Assembly: GCA_001404055.1 (NCBI GenBank)
Contig: CXTY01000017.1
Location: forward strand, 212,386 to 276,385
DNA from: Roseibium album
GTDB taxonomy: Bacteria > Pseudomonadota > Alphaproteobacteria > Rhizobiales > Stappiaceae
Direction of reading: 5' to 3'
DNA: 64,000 nucleotides
Part shown: positions 54,535 through 62,344 of the stretch, in pieces
Numbering within the stretch: the first letter of the stretch is position 1
How the letters are laid out: the number at the start of each line of letters is the position of its first letter
Notes under the pieces: model-generated
The model's input: the letters and a program-made list of their open reading frames with translations, nothing else
Databases searched by the model: none
Told to the model about the DNA's origin: nothing
Program-made: the position numbers and the translations under genes

Positions 54535-54776
54535 TTTCCCCGAGGGATTTATTGTACCTTCGACCTGAAGTTCTTCTAGGAAATCACCGACAACGCAATT
54601 GACCGCACCACCCTTCGGAGCGGGGCCCAGCTCGTCATGAGCATAGGCATGAAATGGCAAACACTTCAGCATTCAAGAAGCCTGCGAAAACGGTGATGCG
54701 GAATTGGCCGCGCGTCTGACTAAGGAACACATTCAGGGCGCGAAGAAGTCTCTATTGGCGCAATTGTCGGCAGGGA
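54535..54776 (+). pseudogene. Decayed duplicate of the gntR 3' region
   Basis: This stretch aligns with gntR codons for about the last 80 residues. 'CGACCTGAAGTTCTTC' is identical at 54561; then comes a TAG where gntR has CAG, a gap of about 8 bases near 54660, and 'AAGGAACACATTCAGGGC' again nearly identical, ending 'GAKKSLLAQLSAG' before the frame is lost. It therefore carries a stop and a frameshift and lacks a promoter-proximal part. It is too diverged from gntR to be a recent tandem copy, so it may derive from a related strain's gene brought in with the cargo. Confidence 0.75.
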
Positions 54777-55029
54777 GGTTGGGAGCGTGGTGCTGATTTG
54801 AGTTGTTTGGCGTTAAGACGATAGTACCAGAGAAAGCGGAAGTTACAGATTAGCTAACACCACCAAGCTTATTACTTAAGCAGTCATGAAAACTTGCCAT
54901 GAACACTCCTACAGCTGATTGTATTTTGTCTGGAACACGTCTATTGGTATATATTCAAGCAACAAAATCATACAATCTTCGAATGAATTGATTGTGGTTT
55001 TCTCTATTTATACGAATAGCGAGCTGAAA

Positions 55030-55662
55030 ATGAATAAATCCTTCCCACCATACATGAATGCGACTGGAAATATTGGTAAGATATTAGACAAAATTAAAGT
55101 AGCAGCCACTCCTCCTCGATTTACTCAGGATTATTTGGCCGCGGAACTTAAATTTCCGGGTGGGGGAGCCAAGGCTTTTATACCTTTTGCAAAAAAACTC
55201 GGCCTCTTAAACAGCGATGGAACGCCTTCTGAATTGTATAAACAATTCCGAAATAAAGGATCTTCCAAAGCGGCAATGGCCCAAGCAATTAGGACCGGAT
55301 ATGCCCAATTATATTCTGCAAATGAGTATGCCCACAGCTTGAGCCGAGAAGATCTAGAAGGTCTAATACTTGAGGTCACAGGTGCAGAAAAAACAAACAA
55401 AACCGTGACGGCGGTTTTAAAATCATTTGAATCTCTAAAGGCGTTTGCGAATTTTGACGCTGAACTCAAGGAAGAAAATACTCCAACACAAATCAACAAT
55501 CAGCCAACAGTTTCAAACAAAGAAGCTTCCCATTTCAGCGGATCAGATCAAATAGAACTGGGGTTGTCCTATACTATAAATTTGGTACTTCCAAAAACTA
55601 GTGACGTGGCAATTTACAACGCCATCTTTAGAAGCTTGCGTGAAAATTTATTGAGGAAGTAA
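55030..55662 (+). CDS. DUF5343 protein, partner of the downstream HEPN gene
   Basis: 210 residues from ATG 55030 (MNKSFPPYM); 37 more upstream codons are open but AT-rich and unlike the family. Residues about 5-150 match DUF5343: 'PPYMNATGNIGKILDKIKVAATPPRFTQDYLA' and 'ALGLLNSDGTPSELYKQFRN'-like segments, a predicted winged-helix-like fold of unknown function. A polar linker (Asn/Thr/Glu-rich) leads to a C-terminal strand-rich piece, 'IELGLSYTINLVLPKTSDVAIYNAIFRSLRENLL', reminiscent of domains on ATP-dependent or sensor proteins. The stop lies 1 nt before the next ATG, so the two are co-translated. It may be sensor or antitoxin to the HEPN effector; this is inference. Confidence 0.75.
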   Translation: MNKSFPPYMNATGNIGKILDKIKVAATPPRFTQDYLAAELKFPGGGAKAFIPFAKKLGLLNSDGTPSELYKQFRNKGSSKAAMAQAIRTGYAQLYSANEYAHSLSREDLEGLILEVTGAEKTNKTVTAVLKSFESLKAFANFDAELKEENTPTQINNQPTVSNKEASHFSGSDQIELGLSYTINLVLPKTSDVAIYNAIFRSLRENLLRK

Positions 55663-55663
55663 T

Positions 55664-56242
55664 ATGGACGAGCGCACAAAATTATTTGCTATCTCGAACC
55701 AAATGGCCGAGCGGGAATTGGATGCAGTTGAAGATAACTTAAAAATTGACCTCGGACGCCATCGCGACGAAATCTTATCCAGGGATGAAGTTTACTATCC
55801 GCAATTTGACCTTGATGTTAGGTCGCACGCAGGAAACATGGCAGAGCAATATGAGTTATTTTACTGCTTAGAAGTGTCTATCAGAGCCTTGATAAAAGAT
55901 AAGCTGAGTGCGGAACTTGGCCCAGATTGGTGGGTTCATGCAAAGATGCCGGAACACGTGCGAGCAGGTGTCAGTACAAATATTCAGAATGAATTGGATG
56001 CCGCTTTCACACAACGTTCCGACGAAGAGATTGACTATACAAATTTTGGCGATCTTGGTGAAATTGTTCGGAAAAACTGGGAACATTTTGGCGATCTATT
56101 CAACAGCCAAAAAGCGTTTAACAGAGTTATGACAAATCTAAACATAATTCGCGGCCCAATAGCACATTGTGGCAGATTGGCCGAAGATGAAGTTGTAAGG
56201 TTACGCCTAGCAGTTGGAGATTGGTTCCGCCTAATGGAGTGA
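55664..56242 (+). CDS. Swt1-like HEPN-domain protein, putative ribonuclease effector
   Basis: 192 residues with GAGGAAG before ATG 55664. The helical HEPN domain spans about 55-190: 'EQYELFYCLEVSIRALIKDKL' is the first long helix with conserved Glu/Arg, and 'NFGDLGEIVRKNWEHFGDLF' and 'FNRVMTNLNIIRGPIAHCG' form the core. The catalytic RX4-6H motif is intact (R163-GPIA-H168). Swt1-type HEPN proteins are metal-independent RNases, frequent in toxin-antitoxin and phage-defence loci. Composition is AT-rich compared with flanking genes, pointing to horizontal transfer. No toxicity can be read from sequence, and a regulatory RNA-binding role remains possible. Confidence 0.78.
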   Translation: MDERTKLFAISNQMAERELDAVEDNLKIDLGRHRDEILSRDEVYYPQFDLDVRSHAGNMAEQYELFYCLEVSIRALIKDKLSAELGPDWWVHAKMPEHVRAGVSTNIQNELDAAFTQRSDEEIDYTNFGDLGEIVRKNWEHFGDLFNSQKAFNRVMTNLNIIRGPIAHCGRLAEDEVVRLRLAVGDWFRLME

Positions 56243-56324
56243 TCCTGAGTTGCATACCGCTCATGAACCTGTCTTATTCGTGTGCATTGTCGACCTAAAA
56301 TTTGAAAAATGCAATTGGCCTCCA

Positions 56325-56552
56325 GCTATCCGAGAGAAGCCGCATTTCCTCCCATAACGCCATAACATCACGGTTTTCCGATGGTCCACCGGAACCAGTT
56401 AGCCGCATTGCCGTGATCTCCTTCGATCAAGCGGCAGAGAGTATGTCTCTGACCTTGCTTCCTGTCGCCTGCAGCGCTTTGCAAATATTGTGAGCTCTCC
56501 CGTTCTGTTCCGAGCTTCAGGCCGCCTATTTCAAGCCAGCAGAGCGCTTTCA
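56325..56552 (-). pseudogene. Decayed partial copy of the gene at 59723-60025
   Basis: Nucleotide similarity to 59723-59960 is obvious over about 220 bases, for example 'GCCGTGATCTCCTTCGATCA' against 'GCCGTGGTCTCCTTCGATCA', and the translated piece 'LCRLIEGDHGNAANWFR' against 'LCHLIEGDHGNAAYWFR'. The start region is missing (replaced by the gntR tail), and a deletion of about 10 bp near 56380 breaks the C-terminal part. It is a non-functional remnant. Confidence 0.75.
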
Positions 56553-56596
56553 AAGGCGCGCAAAAATCCCTGCTGGCGCAATTGCAAGCGGGGTGA
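56549..56596 (+). pseudogene. Third copy of the gntR C-terminal tail
   Basis: Reads 'FKGAQKSLLAQLQAG' plus TGA, matching the intact GntR end 'IQGAKKSLLAHLPVG' plus TGA and the second remnant 'IQGAKKSLLAQLSAG'. The 14 bases TCCCTGCTGGCGCA are identical to gntR. It is fused directly to the antisense-oriented remnant before it, making a chimeric junction at about 56549-56552. Confidence 0.65.
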
Positions 56597-56679
56597 TTTG
56601 GCAAATCTGGAAAGCTGGCCGCGACTTTGTAGAGCCCAAGGCAAATACCATTTCGGCCTGCCTTGGGCTCCCATTCTGA

Positions 56680-57054
56680 TCAGGACGTTGACCTGCCCGC
56701 ATGCTTTTCTATGAACGCATGCACTTCTTCGAAAAACAGGTTGAAGCAAGGCTCGCTCTCCAGAGCCACGTGGCTGTTCCCCGGAAGTTGAACAAATTGC
56801 GCGCCAGGGATTGCGCGAGCCAACAGTTGCCCTTCCTCGATCGGCACGACCTGATCCCCCTCGATGTGAAGAACCAGAGTGGGAATATCGATCTGTTGCG
56901 CGATATCCAGAGCGCTCGTGTGATTGTTCATTTCCTTGATGCGCATTGCGTTTTTGGGCGAGCAACTCATACTTTGAAGCGCGTCGAAACTATCGCGAAT
57001 TTCTCTTGAGGCATCGGGGACAAAGCCGGAGCTGACTTTGATGATATGAAACAA
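56680..57054 (-). pseudogene. Alpha/beta-hydrolase C-terminal fragment
   Basis: 124 codons encode only the C-terminal third of an alpha/beta hydrolase: 'IPTLVLHIEGDQVVPIEEGQLLARAIPGAQFVQLPGNSHVALESEP' contains the catalytic Asp (GDQ) and His (NSHVAL). The nucleophile half is absent; upstream minus-strand sequence (57055-57120) shows stops in all frames without similarity. This tail type occurs in LuxR-like regulators with a hydrolase domain and in stand-alone esterases. It is likely a truncated relic at the edge of the accessory region. Confidence 0.6.
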
Positions 57055-57157
57055 TTTTCACCATTCGTCTCCTACGCGCTGACGCGTTTCCCCATTTCGA
57101 CCGGTCGCAAACTTTATGGTTGGGCAACATGAAAAGAACAGGCAGAGGAACGCAATC

Positions 57158-57478
57158 ATGACTACAACAGAAACCGGCGGCTGGCGCAGGATCGAAACGA
57201 GGGAGGAATTTGTTGCCGCGTTCGCTGACCGGCCCCTGGTGGATGACGGCATTCGCTTTACGATTACTGCCGATGGTCAAATTTCGGGATCTGTCGACGA
57301 ACAGCGGTTTTCGGGGAGCTGGTATTGGCTGGATGGATTTTTCTGCAGAACTGTATGTCTGAACGGCAAGGACCTCGGACTGGATTGTGAGATTATTGAA
57401 CAGCGCGGACACCAAATGCGATACACGCGGAACAAGGGAAACGGGAACAGCTCGATTGTGGAAATTGGCGTTGAGTAG
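57158..57478 (+). CDS. Conserved small protein, unknown function
   Basis: 106 residues from ATG 57158 (MTTTETGGWRRI) with GAGGAA upstream. It is a beta-rich small domain with the pattern 'GGWRRIETREEFVAAFADRPL', 'GQISGSVDEQRFSGSWYWLDGFFCRTVCLNG', 'GLDCEIIEQRGHQMRYTRNKGNG'. Trp-Tyr-Trp and two Cys are conserved-looking positions in proteobacterial homologs I have seen annotated as hypothetical. No signal peptide. Function unknown. Confidence 0.7.
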   Translation: MTTTETGGWRRIETREEFVAAFADRPLVDDGIRFTITADGQISGSVDEQRFSGSWYWLDGFFCRTVCLNGKDLGLDCEIIEQRGHQMRYTRNKGNGNSSIVEIGVE

Positions 57479-57642
57479 CAAACCATTAAAGCGCTTTTGG
57501 AGGCCCGAACTATCGCGTTTTTAAAATGCGACCCGTGTTGACGCAATCGTTTAATTTTCACGCCCTGTTAACCATAAGTTGCAATTGATGGGCACATCTA
57601 TAGCGCGAATCTTTGACGCAGACACTTAAGGGCGCACGAACG

Positions 57643-58446
57643 GTGATCAGATTATTTTTGTTTATTTTACTAGTGTTTACATCATCAGGAACGACATACG
57701 CAGAGGACTATAACCCGAACGAACCGGCCCTTTATCAAGCTTCCACTTTGAGAGGGAGTATCGGGCTCCGTTATTGGTACAGTCAGACGCATTCAGACAT
57801 GGATACGGGCAGTTATGACTGGAACAGCGCGGATGGTGTGACGTCACATACAGCTGAGCTGGTTGGTACTTTGGAAGACCTGACCACGAACACTTTCGCT
57901 CGAGGTTATGTCGGCCTCGGCCGTAATTCAGGCGGCAGTGGCGATTTTCTCGGTTATCCAAGCAGCGAACTCGATCAAACCACGCTTGCATACGTTGTGA
58001 TCGACGGCGGTTGGCAATTCGCACAGTTTGCCGGAAACAGCGTTCGATTGAAAAGCTTCGTTGGCTATCATTATCTACACGACAGCATTCAAGCGATAGA
58101 CAATTCAGCGGTCCTTGAACAAACCCGTCAGTGGCATGCCCTGCGCCTCGGCATTTCGGCTGAAGGCGATATTGGTCAGCGTGTCGGCTGGTCGGTTGAT
58201 GTGGCAGGTGTCCCCTGGAGCCACAACAGGGTTGGAACCTGGGAGAGCAACTGGACCCATGGCGTTGAAGCCGATGCAATGCTGAATGTTGATCTTGCCA
58301 AAAACTGGCAATTGGGGGTCGGGGGCCGCTACTGGTGGCTGCAATCGAATTTCGACCGCAGGTACCTTCGCAATGGAGAAAAGGTCGTTTTCGAACAGAA
58401 TTACCAGCGCTACGGTTTGCTGCTCGAAAGCAAATACCAGTTTTGA
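57643..58446 (+). CDS. Outer-membrane beta-barrel protein
   Basis: 267 residues from GTG 57643 (IRLFLFILLVF), which gives a compact signal peptide ending 'TTYAED'; TTG 57613 is an alternative. The mature protein shows alternating hydrophobic/polar strands ('RGSIGLRYWYSQTHSD', 'HTAELVGTLEDLTTNTFARGYVGLG', 'WQLGVGGRYWWLQSNFDRR', 'RYGLLLESKYQF') and ends in a C-terminal Phe, the BAM signal. Overall layout recalls omptin/OmpA-like small barrels of alphaproteobacteria, without visible omptin catalytic residues. No operon partners. Confidence 0.78.
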   Translation: MIRLFLFILLVFTSSGTTYAEDYNPNEPALYQASTLRGSIGLRYWYSQTHSDMDTGSYDWNSADGVTSHTAELVGTLEDLTTNTFARGYVGLGRNSGGSGDFLGYPSSELDQTTLAYVVIDGGWQFAQFAGNSVRLKSFVGYHYLHDSIQAIDNSAVLEQTRQWHALRLGISAEGDIGQRVGWSVDVAGVPWSHNRVGTWESNWTHGVEADAMLNVDLAKNWQLGVGGRYWWLQSNFDRRYLRNGEKVVFEQNYQRYGLLLESKYQF

Positions 58447-58504
58447 GATCCCTTTGCGGCTTTCCGGTTTGAGACTTGAGCCCACATCATCGGTTCTTTT
58501 TCTC

Positions 58505-58732
58505 TTAGCTGTTTGGTGAAGGTGATCCGACGGAATTGCCGTTTTCATCTTGCAGCGTTTCGACCAAAACTGGAACGGCCTCCACCGCCAGCGCGCCGAA
58601 TATGGACAATGTCCTGGCAGCTTCAATGCGGTCCGGTGTTTCACCTTCTTGCAATTTTCTGGTCAGGCTGCCGATGTTGACACCCTCAGGCAAACTCGCA
58701 ATGGCGAGACCATGTGTGAGACGCTGTTCCAC
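58505..58732 (-). CDS. Possible small HEAT-like protein or gene fragment
   Basis: A 75-codon frame starting at GTG reads 'GVNIGSLTRKLQEGETPDRIEAARTLSIFGALAVEAVPVLVETLQDE', the pattern of one HEAT repeat pair. There is no clear ribosome site, and HEAT proteins are normally much longer, so it could be a relic. It lies 50 bp from the sulfurtransferase start in divergent orientation. Confidence 0.35.
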   Translation of the reverse strand: MEQRLTHGLAIASLPEGVNIGSLTRKLQEGETPDRIEAARTLSIFGALAVEAVPVLVETLQDENGNSVGSPSPNS

Positions 58733-58782
58733 CTTGTACTGGCTACCATGATATGTTGGGCAATTGAGTAAGGGGAAACGAC

Positions 58783-59661
58783 ATGGAAAAGGTCATGCTT
58801 CGCGATCCGGATGCGCTTGTTACGGGCGATTGGCTTGAACAACATCTGGACGATGAAAACCTTCGGATTTTCGACTGTTCAACTGTCCTGGAGTTCAACA
58901 CGGGCGAAACGCCCTATCGTGTGGTCAACTGCCGGACAGAGCACGAGCAGGAACACATTCCCGGCTCCGGATACCTCGACCTGCAAGGCGATTTCTCGCG
59001 GGCGAAAAGCCCTTTCAAGATGACCTTGGCTGAACCTGAAAAAGTAGCGTCGGCCTTCGAGAGTATGGGCGTGGGTGACAGTTCCCGCGTTGTGCTCTAC
59101 AGCCGCAGAAGCATGGCCTGGGCCGCTCGTTTCTGGTGGATGCTCCGCTGGCTGGGTTTTGACCGCGCCTCACTTCTCGACGGTGGTTTCGAACGATGGC
59201 AGGGCGACGGACGGCCGGTCTCTAAGAAGCAAAACGCCTACCCGCCCGGGCACCTGACCTTGAAGGTTCGCCCAAACCTGTTTGTTGGTAAAGAACAGGT
59301 ACTGGCCGCAATCGACGATCCAGAGACCTGCATCGTGAATGCACTCGGGCCAGATGTTCATTCTGGCGAAAATTCACGCTATGGCCGTCCCGGTCGCGTG
59401 CCGGGAAGTGTGAACGTCCCGAAGGTCTCGCTGGTTGATCCTGAAACGCACAAGTTCAAGTCGCCGGACGAAATCGCCAGATTGTTTTCATCAGTTGGGG
59501 CCGACAAAGCATCAAGGCAAATTGCCTACTGTGGCGGCGGCATTTTTGCGACCGTGGACGCCTACTGGCTTCATCAGCTCGGACACGAGAATATCGGCGT
59601 CTACGACAACTCGATGAGCGAGTGGGCGACGGACACCAGTTTGCCCATTGAACGGGATTGA
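58783..59661 (+). CDS. Two-domain sulfurtransferase (rhodanese/3-mercaptopyruvate type)
   Basis: 292 residues. The N-terminal rhodanese domain (about 10-145) is inactive-like (no loop Cys; 'VVLYSRRSMAWAARFWWMLRW'). The C-terminal domain (about 165-290) carries the catalytic loop 'IAYCGGGIFAT' with C250. CGGGxxA differs from the CGSGVTA of mercaptopyruvate sulfurtransferases and the CRxGx[RT] of rhodaneses, so substrate preference is uncertain. GGGGAAAC precedes ATG 58783. No signal peptide, so cytoplasmic. Confidence 0.88.
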   Translation: MEKVMLRDPDALVTGDWLEQHLDDENLRIFDCSTVLEFNTGETPYRVVNCRTEHEQEHIPGSGYLDLQGDFSRAKSPFKMTLAEPEKVASAFESMGVGDSSRVVLYSRRSMAWAARFWWMLRWLGFDRASLLDGGFERWQGDGRPVSKKQNAYPPGHLTLKVRPNLFVGKEQVLAAIDDPETCIVNALGPDVHSGENSRYGRPGRVPGSVNVPKVSLVDPETHKFKSPDEIARLFSSVGADKASRQIAYCGGGIFATVDAYWLHQLGHENIGVYDNSMSEWATDTSLPIERD

Positions 59662-59722
59662 ATGTGAAACCAGAGGGTAACCCACATTCAGCGGCTATCT
59701 CCATGTGAGCATTGTCAGCTGG

Positions 59723-60025
59723 TTACTTGAGCGAAGCCACCATGTCTTCCCAGAGCGCCGTGACGTCCTGATTGTCGGAGGATTTGCCAGCACAGCGGAA
59801 CCAGTAAGCAGCGTTGCCGTGGTCTCCTTCGATCAGATGGCAAAGGCCGTGGACCCAGTCGTGCATCTTGTCGCCTTCAGCGCTTTGGCAAATGTTGTGC
59901 GCCGTTTCCCACTCCGGTCCGAGTTTCAAATCTCCCTTTTTCAGCCACCAGAGCGCTTTTCGTGGCGGCGAGAAGTCCTCAGGCGGATTGGCGGACGAGA
60001 GATCCATTGATGTTGGATTGGACAT
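59723..60025 (-). CDS. Conserved hypothetical protein with a decayed paralog at 56.4 kb
   Basis: 100 residues; the second in-frame ATG (60025) was chosen because AGGA sits 6 nt before it, while the first ATG abuts AGGA. The core 'KALWWLKKGDLKLGPEWETAHNICQSAEGDKMHDWVHGLCHLIEGDHGNAAYWFRCAG' across residues 25-82 is helical, Trp/His-rich and TPR-like, and recurs in proteobacterial proteins of unknown function. A partial copy lies in the accessory region. Function unknown. Confidence 0.75.
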   Translation of the reverse strand: MSNPTSMDLSSANPPEDFSPPRKALWWLKKGDLKLGPEWETAHNICQSAEGDKMHDWVHGLCHLIEGDHGNAAYWFRCAGKSSDNQDVTALWEDMVASLK

Positions 60026-60172
60026 GAACATTCCTTTGTCGGCTTAAAAGGTATCGGGCTCCCGAAAGACTCTGGCTCACCAGCTGACCGCGAGCCTCTC
60101 GCTGTTTGTGATCATCGTCAAGTCATCTGGAATTGACTTGCGCGCCCAGCCCTCGCTCTTAATGTTCATACC

Positions 60173-60595
60173 ATGACCAACAAATACTCCGGAAAGTGCC
60201 TTTGCGGCGCAGTCACTTATGAAATTGATGGACCGCCTGTCATTGTCGCGCAATGTCATTGTGAGGAATGCCGCAGGCTAAGCGGTACAGGTCACACGGT
60301 CGGTGCGGTGTTCTCCGCGCAGGCAGTTACGCTAAGCGGTGAACTCGCTGAATTCAACTACAACTCCGGCAAGGCGTCCGAAGTCACCAGGGCCTTTTGT
60401 CCAAGTTGCGGTAGCCCGATTTACGGTACGAACACCCGCATGCCGGACCATCAGACTTTCACGCTCGGCACGATGGACGTCACCACTGGACTTGAGGTTC
60501 AGGTGGTCATTTTCGAGCGTGACAAGAAACACTGGGACCAACTTGGCGAGGATGTCGTGTCCTTCCCGACCCAACCGGACTGGAAGCCCGCTTAG
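60173..60595 (+). CDS. GFA/CENP-V-domain zinc protein (second)
   Basis: 140 residues of the GFA family. Cysteines in 'GKCLCGAVTYEI', 'CHCEECRRLSGTGH' and 'AFCPSCGSPIYG' bind zinc. It shares the fold but little else with the GFA protein at 11.5 kb. The stop converges with the DUF2520 gene, 80 bp away. The family's formaldehyde-glutathione role is proven for few members; none is claimed here. Confidence 0.88.
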   Translation: MTNKYSGKCLCGAVTYEIDGPPVIVAQCHCEECRRLSGTGHTVGAVFSAQAVTLSGELAEFNYNSGKASEVTRAFCPSCGSPIYGTNTRMPDHQTFTLGTMDVTTGLEVQVVIFERDKKHWDQLGEDVVSFPTQPDWKPA

Positions 60596-60675
60596 GAAGA
60601 TGCAGGGCCCCACACAACAAGCTGTCTATCACGCCAGAAAACTAATCCGCCCTTTCGGAGTTTGGTGAAGCCGCT

Positions 60676-61542
60676 TTACTCGGCTGAACTTTCAGGGCCT
60701 AGAACCTCACCAGTTGACTTGAGCCTGCGGGCTAGAACGCTCATTTCCTTGTAGATTGTTCCGACTTCCAGGCTCCAGTTGGCGACGTCTTCGCCCTGCT
60801 TTTGGACGACAAAATCGTCACCCCGCGCTGCTGGTCCCGTCAAAGCCTTTTGTGGCCCTTCCATCGAGACGTTCTCGTAGGTTGCGCGTAACATGCTGTC
60901 GTTCAGTTGCTCTGCGATATCTGCTGGCACGCCAGCCTCCGCCCAGGCCTCGCGGGCAATGGCCTGCAACACCACGGTAAAATTGTTCGAGATGACAGCT
61001 GCTGCGTGATAGAGGCTTTTGCTTTCGGATTTGATTGAAAAGGGTTTTGCGCCGAGGCTCTCAAGGAGGGGATTGACGACTTCCAGTGCTGCCGCATCGC
61101 CCTCAACTCCGCAATGCACGCCGTTGAATTGCCTGAGTGCAAGCTCAGGTGTCGCAAAGGTCAGAACCGGGTGCACACTTGCCAGATGCCAGCCCAGTTT
61201 ACGCAGAGGGGCCATCTGTTCGGCAGCGAAAAACCCGCTGCAATGGAAGGCAACCGGCGCTAATTGTCCGCTGTCCCATTTTGGAAGCACTTCCGCCAAA
61301 CGATCTGCAACGACAGCTATTTGCGTATCAGGCACCGCCAATATCCAAAGATCTGCTGGATGGAGTTCGGTGCAATCCCTGACAGCGCGGCCTGCCCCGG
61401 CGAACTTGACCGCATTTTCGGCAGATGTGTAGCTGTTGCTCAAGACGTCTTGAACAATGCAGTCCGGCGCTTTGCTCAAAAGGCCAAGGAGTGTTTGCCC
61501 AACCCGTCCTGCCCCAATGAGGTTTACTGTCAATTCCGACAT
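60676..61542 (-). CDS. Rossmann-fold DUF2520 oxidoreductase-like protein
   Basis: 288 residues from ATG 61542 (MSELTVNLIGAG; AAAGGGC site). The N-terminal NAD(P)-binding motif is 'LIGAGRVGQTLLGLL', then 'PADLWILAVPDTQIAVVADRL' as in the F420-dependent/ketopantoate reductase group. DUF2520 occupies the C-terminal half ('SVHPVLTFATPELALRQFNGVHCGVEG', 'HAAAVISNNFTVVLQAIA'). The family resembles 6-phosphogluconate dehydrogenase C-domains; no substrate is established. It follows the SDR gene by 25 bp. Confidence 0.85.
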   Translation of the reverse strand: MSELTVNLIGAGRVGQTLLGLLSKAPDCIVQDVLSNSYTSAENAVKFAGAGRAVRDCTELHPADLWILAVPDTQIAVVADRLAEVLPKWDSGQLAPVAFHCSGFFAAEQMAPLRKLGWHLASVHPVLTFATPELALRQFNGVHCGVEGDAAALEVVNPLLESLGAKPFSIKSESKSLYHAAAVISNNFTVVLQAIAREAWAEAGVPADIAEQLNDSMLRATYENVSMEGPQKALTGPAARGDDFVVQKQGEDVANWSLEVGTIYKEMSVLARRLKSTGEVLGPESSAE

Positions 61543-61567
61543 CTGGAATGCCCTTTCGACCTCGCGA

Positions 61568-62344
61568 CTACCCCCGTCCAACGAGCGGCATTTTGGTGGC
61601 CATGACGGTCAGGGTCAGGACATTGGCGTCTAGCGGCAGGCCGGCCATATAGACAACGGCCTCGCCGACACGCGCCGGGTCGATCGTTGGTTCGCTGGCC
61701 ATTTCACCGTTGGCCTGCAGGACACCGCCGCTCATCTTCGCCGTCATGTCGCTGGCCGCGTTGCCGATGTCGATCTGACCGCAGGCGATGTCGAAGGGGC
61801 GGCCGTCGAGCGCTGCGGATTTCGTCAGGCCGGTGACGGCGTGTTTGGTTGATGTGTAGGGGGCCGAGTTGGGCCTCGGTGTCGTTGCTGAAATCGAGCC
61901 GTTGTTGATAATCCGCCCGCCTTGCGGGTGCTGCGCCTTCATCAGCCGGAACGCCTGCTGGGTGCAAAGAAAGACGCCGGTCAGGTTGGCGGCAACGACA
62001 CGGCTCCAGTCCTCGTAAGTAATCTCTTCCAGCGGCACCGACGCATTGCCGATACCGGCATTGTTGACCAGGAGATCCAGGCGACCGAACGTCGCTTCGA
62101 TCTCGTCAAAAAGGGCGCGTACTGAATTTGGATCGCCGACGTCGGCTGCGATCCAGGAGACTTCGTTGCCAGTCTCGGCGGAAATTTCGGTCGCCGCTTG
62201 TTCAAGCACATCCTTGCGGCGGCCCGACAGAACAACGCGCCAGCCTTCGGCACTCAGGCACCGCGAGACCGCTTTGCCCACCCCGGTGCCACCGCCGGTT
62301 ACAAGCGCAATCCTGCCCTTCACATCAAAACCATTTTGCGTCAT
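61568..62344 (-). CDS. Short-chain dehydrogenase/reductase
   Basis: 258 residues, classical SDR. The cofactor motif is '[18 protein letters not shown]', with '[11 protein letters not shown]', catalytic Ser in '[16 protein letters not shown]' and 'YTSTKHAV' (Tyr-x3-Lys). Arg residues after the second strand ('LSGRRKDVL') favour NADP(H). ATG overlaps the denD stop by 4 bp (ATGA), so they were co-translated. The link to the D-erythronate dehydrogenase gene suggests sugar-acid metabolism. Confidence 0.92.
   Translation of the reverse strand: MTQNGFDVKGRIALVTGGGTGVGKAVSRCLSAEGWRVVLSGRRKDVLEQAATEISAETGNEVSWIAADVGDPNSVRALFDEIEATFGRLDLLVNNAGIGNASVPLEEITYEDWSRVVAANLTGVFLCTQQAFRLMKAQHPQGGRIINNGSISATTPRPNSAPYTSTKHAVTGLTKSAALDGRPFDIACGQIDIGNAASDMTAKMSGGVLQANGEMASEPTIDPARVGEAVVYMAGLPLDANVLTLTVMATKMPLVGRG

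Larger units (their letters stand above)
53184..56679. other. Accessory region delimited by repeated gntR 3' ends
   Basis: Three copies of the gntR 3' end (intact to 53183; decayed 54535-54776; tail only 56549-56596) bracket two cargo blocks: the nuclease-like gene and the DUF5343/HEPN pair. The second block is clearly more AT-rich than the rest of the window. No integrase is present. The arrangement resembles successive acquisitions at the 3' end of one gene. Confidence 0.6.

Noticed and set aside
56680..57054. Functional small hydrolase
   Set aside because: Only the C-terminal third is present: catalytic Asp and His but no nucleophile domain.
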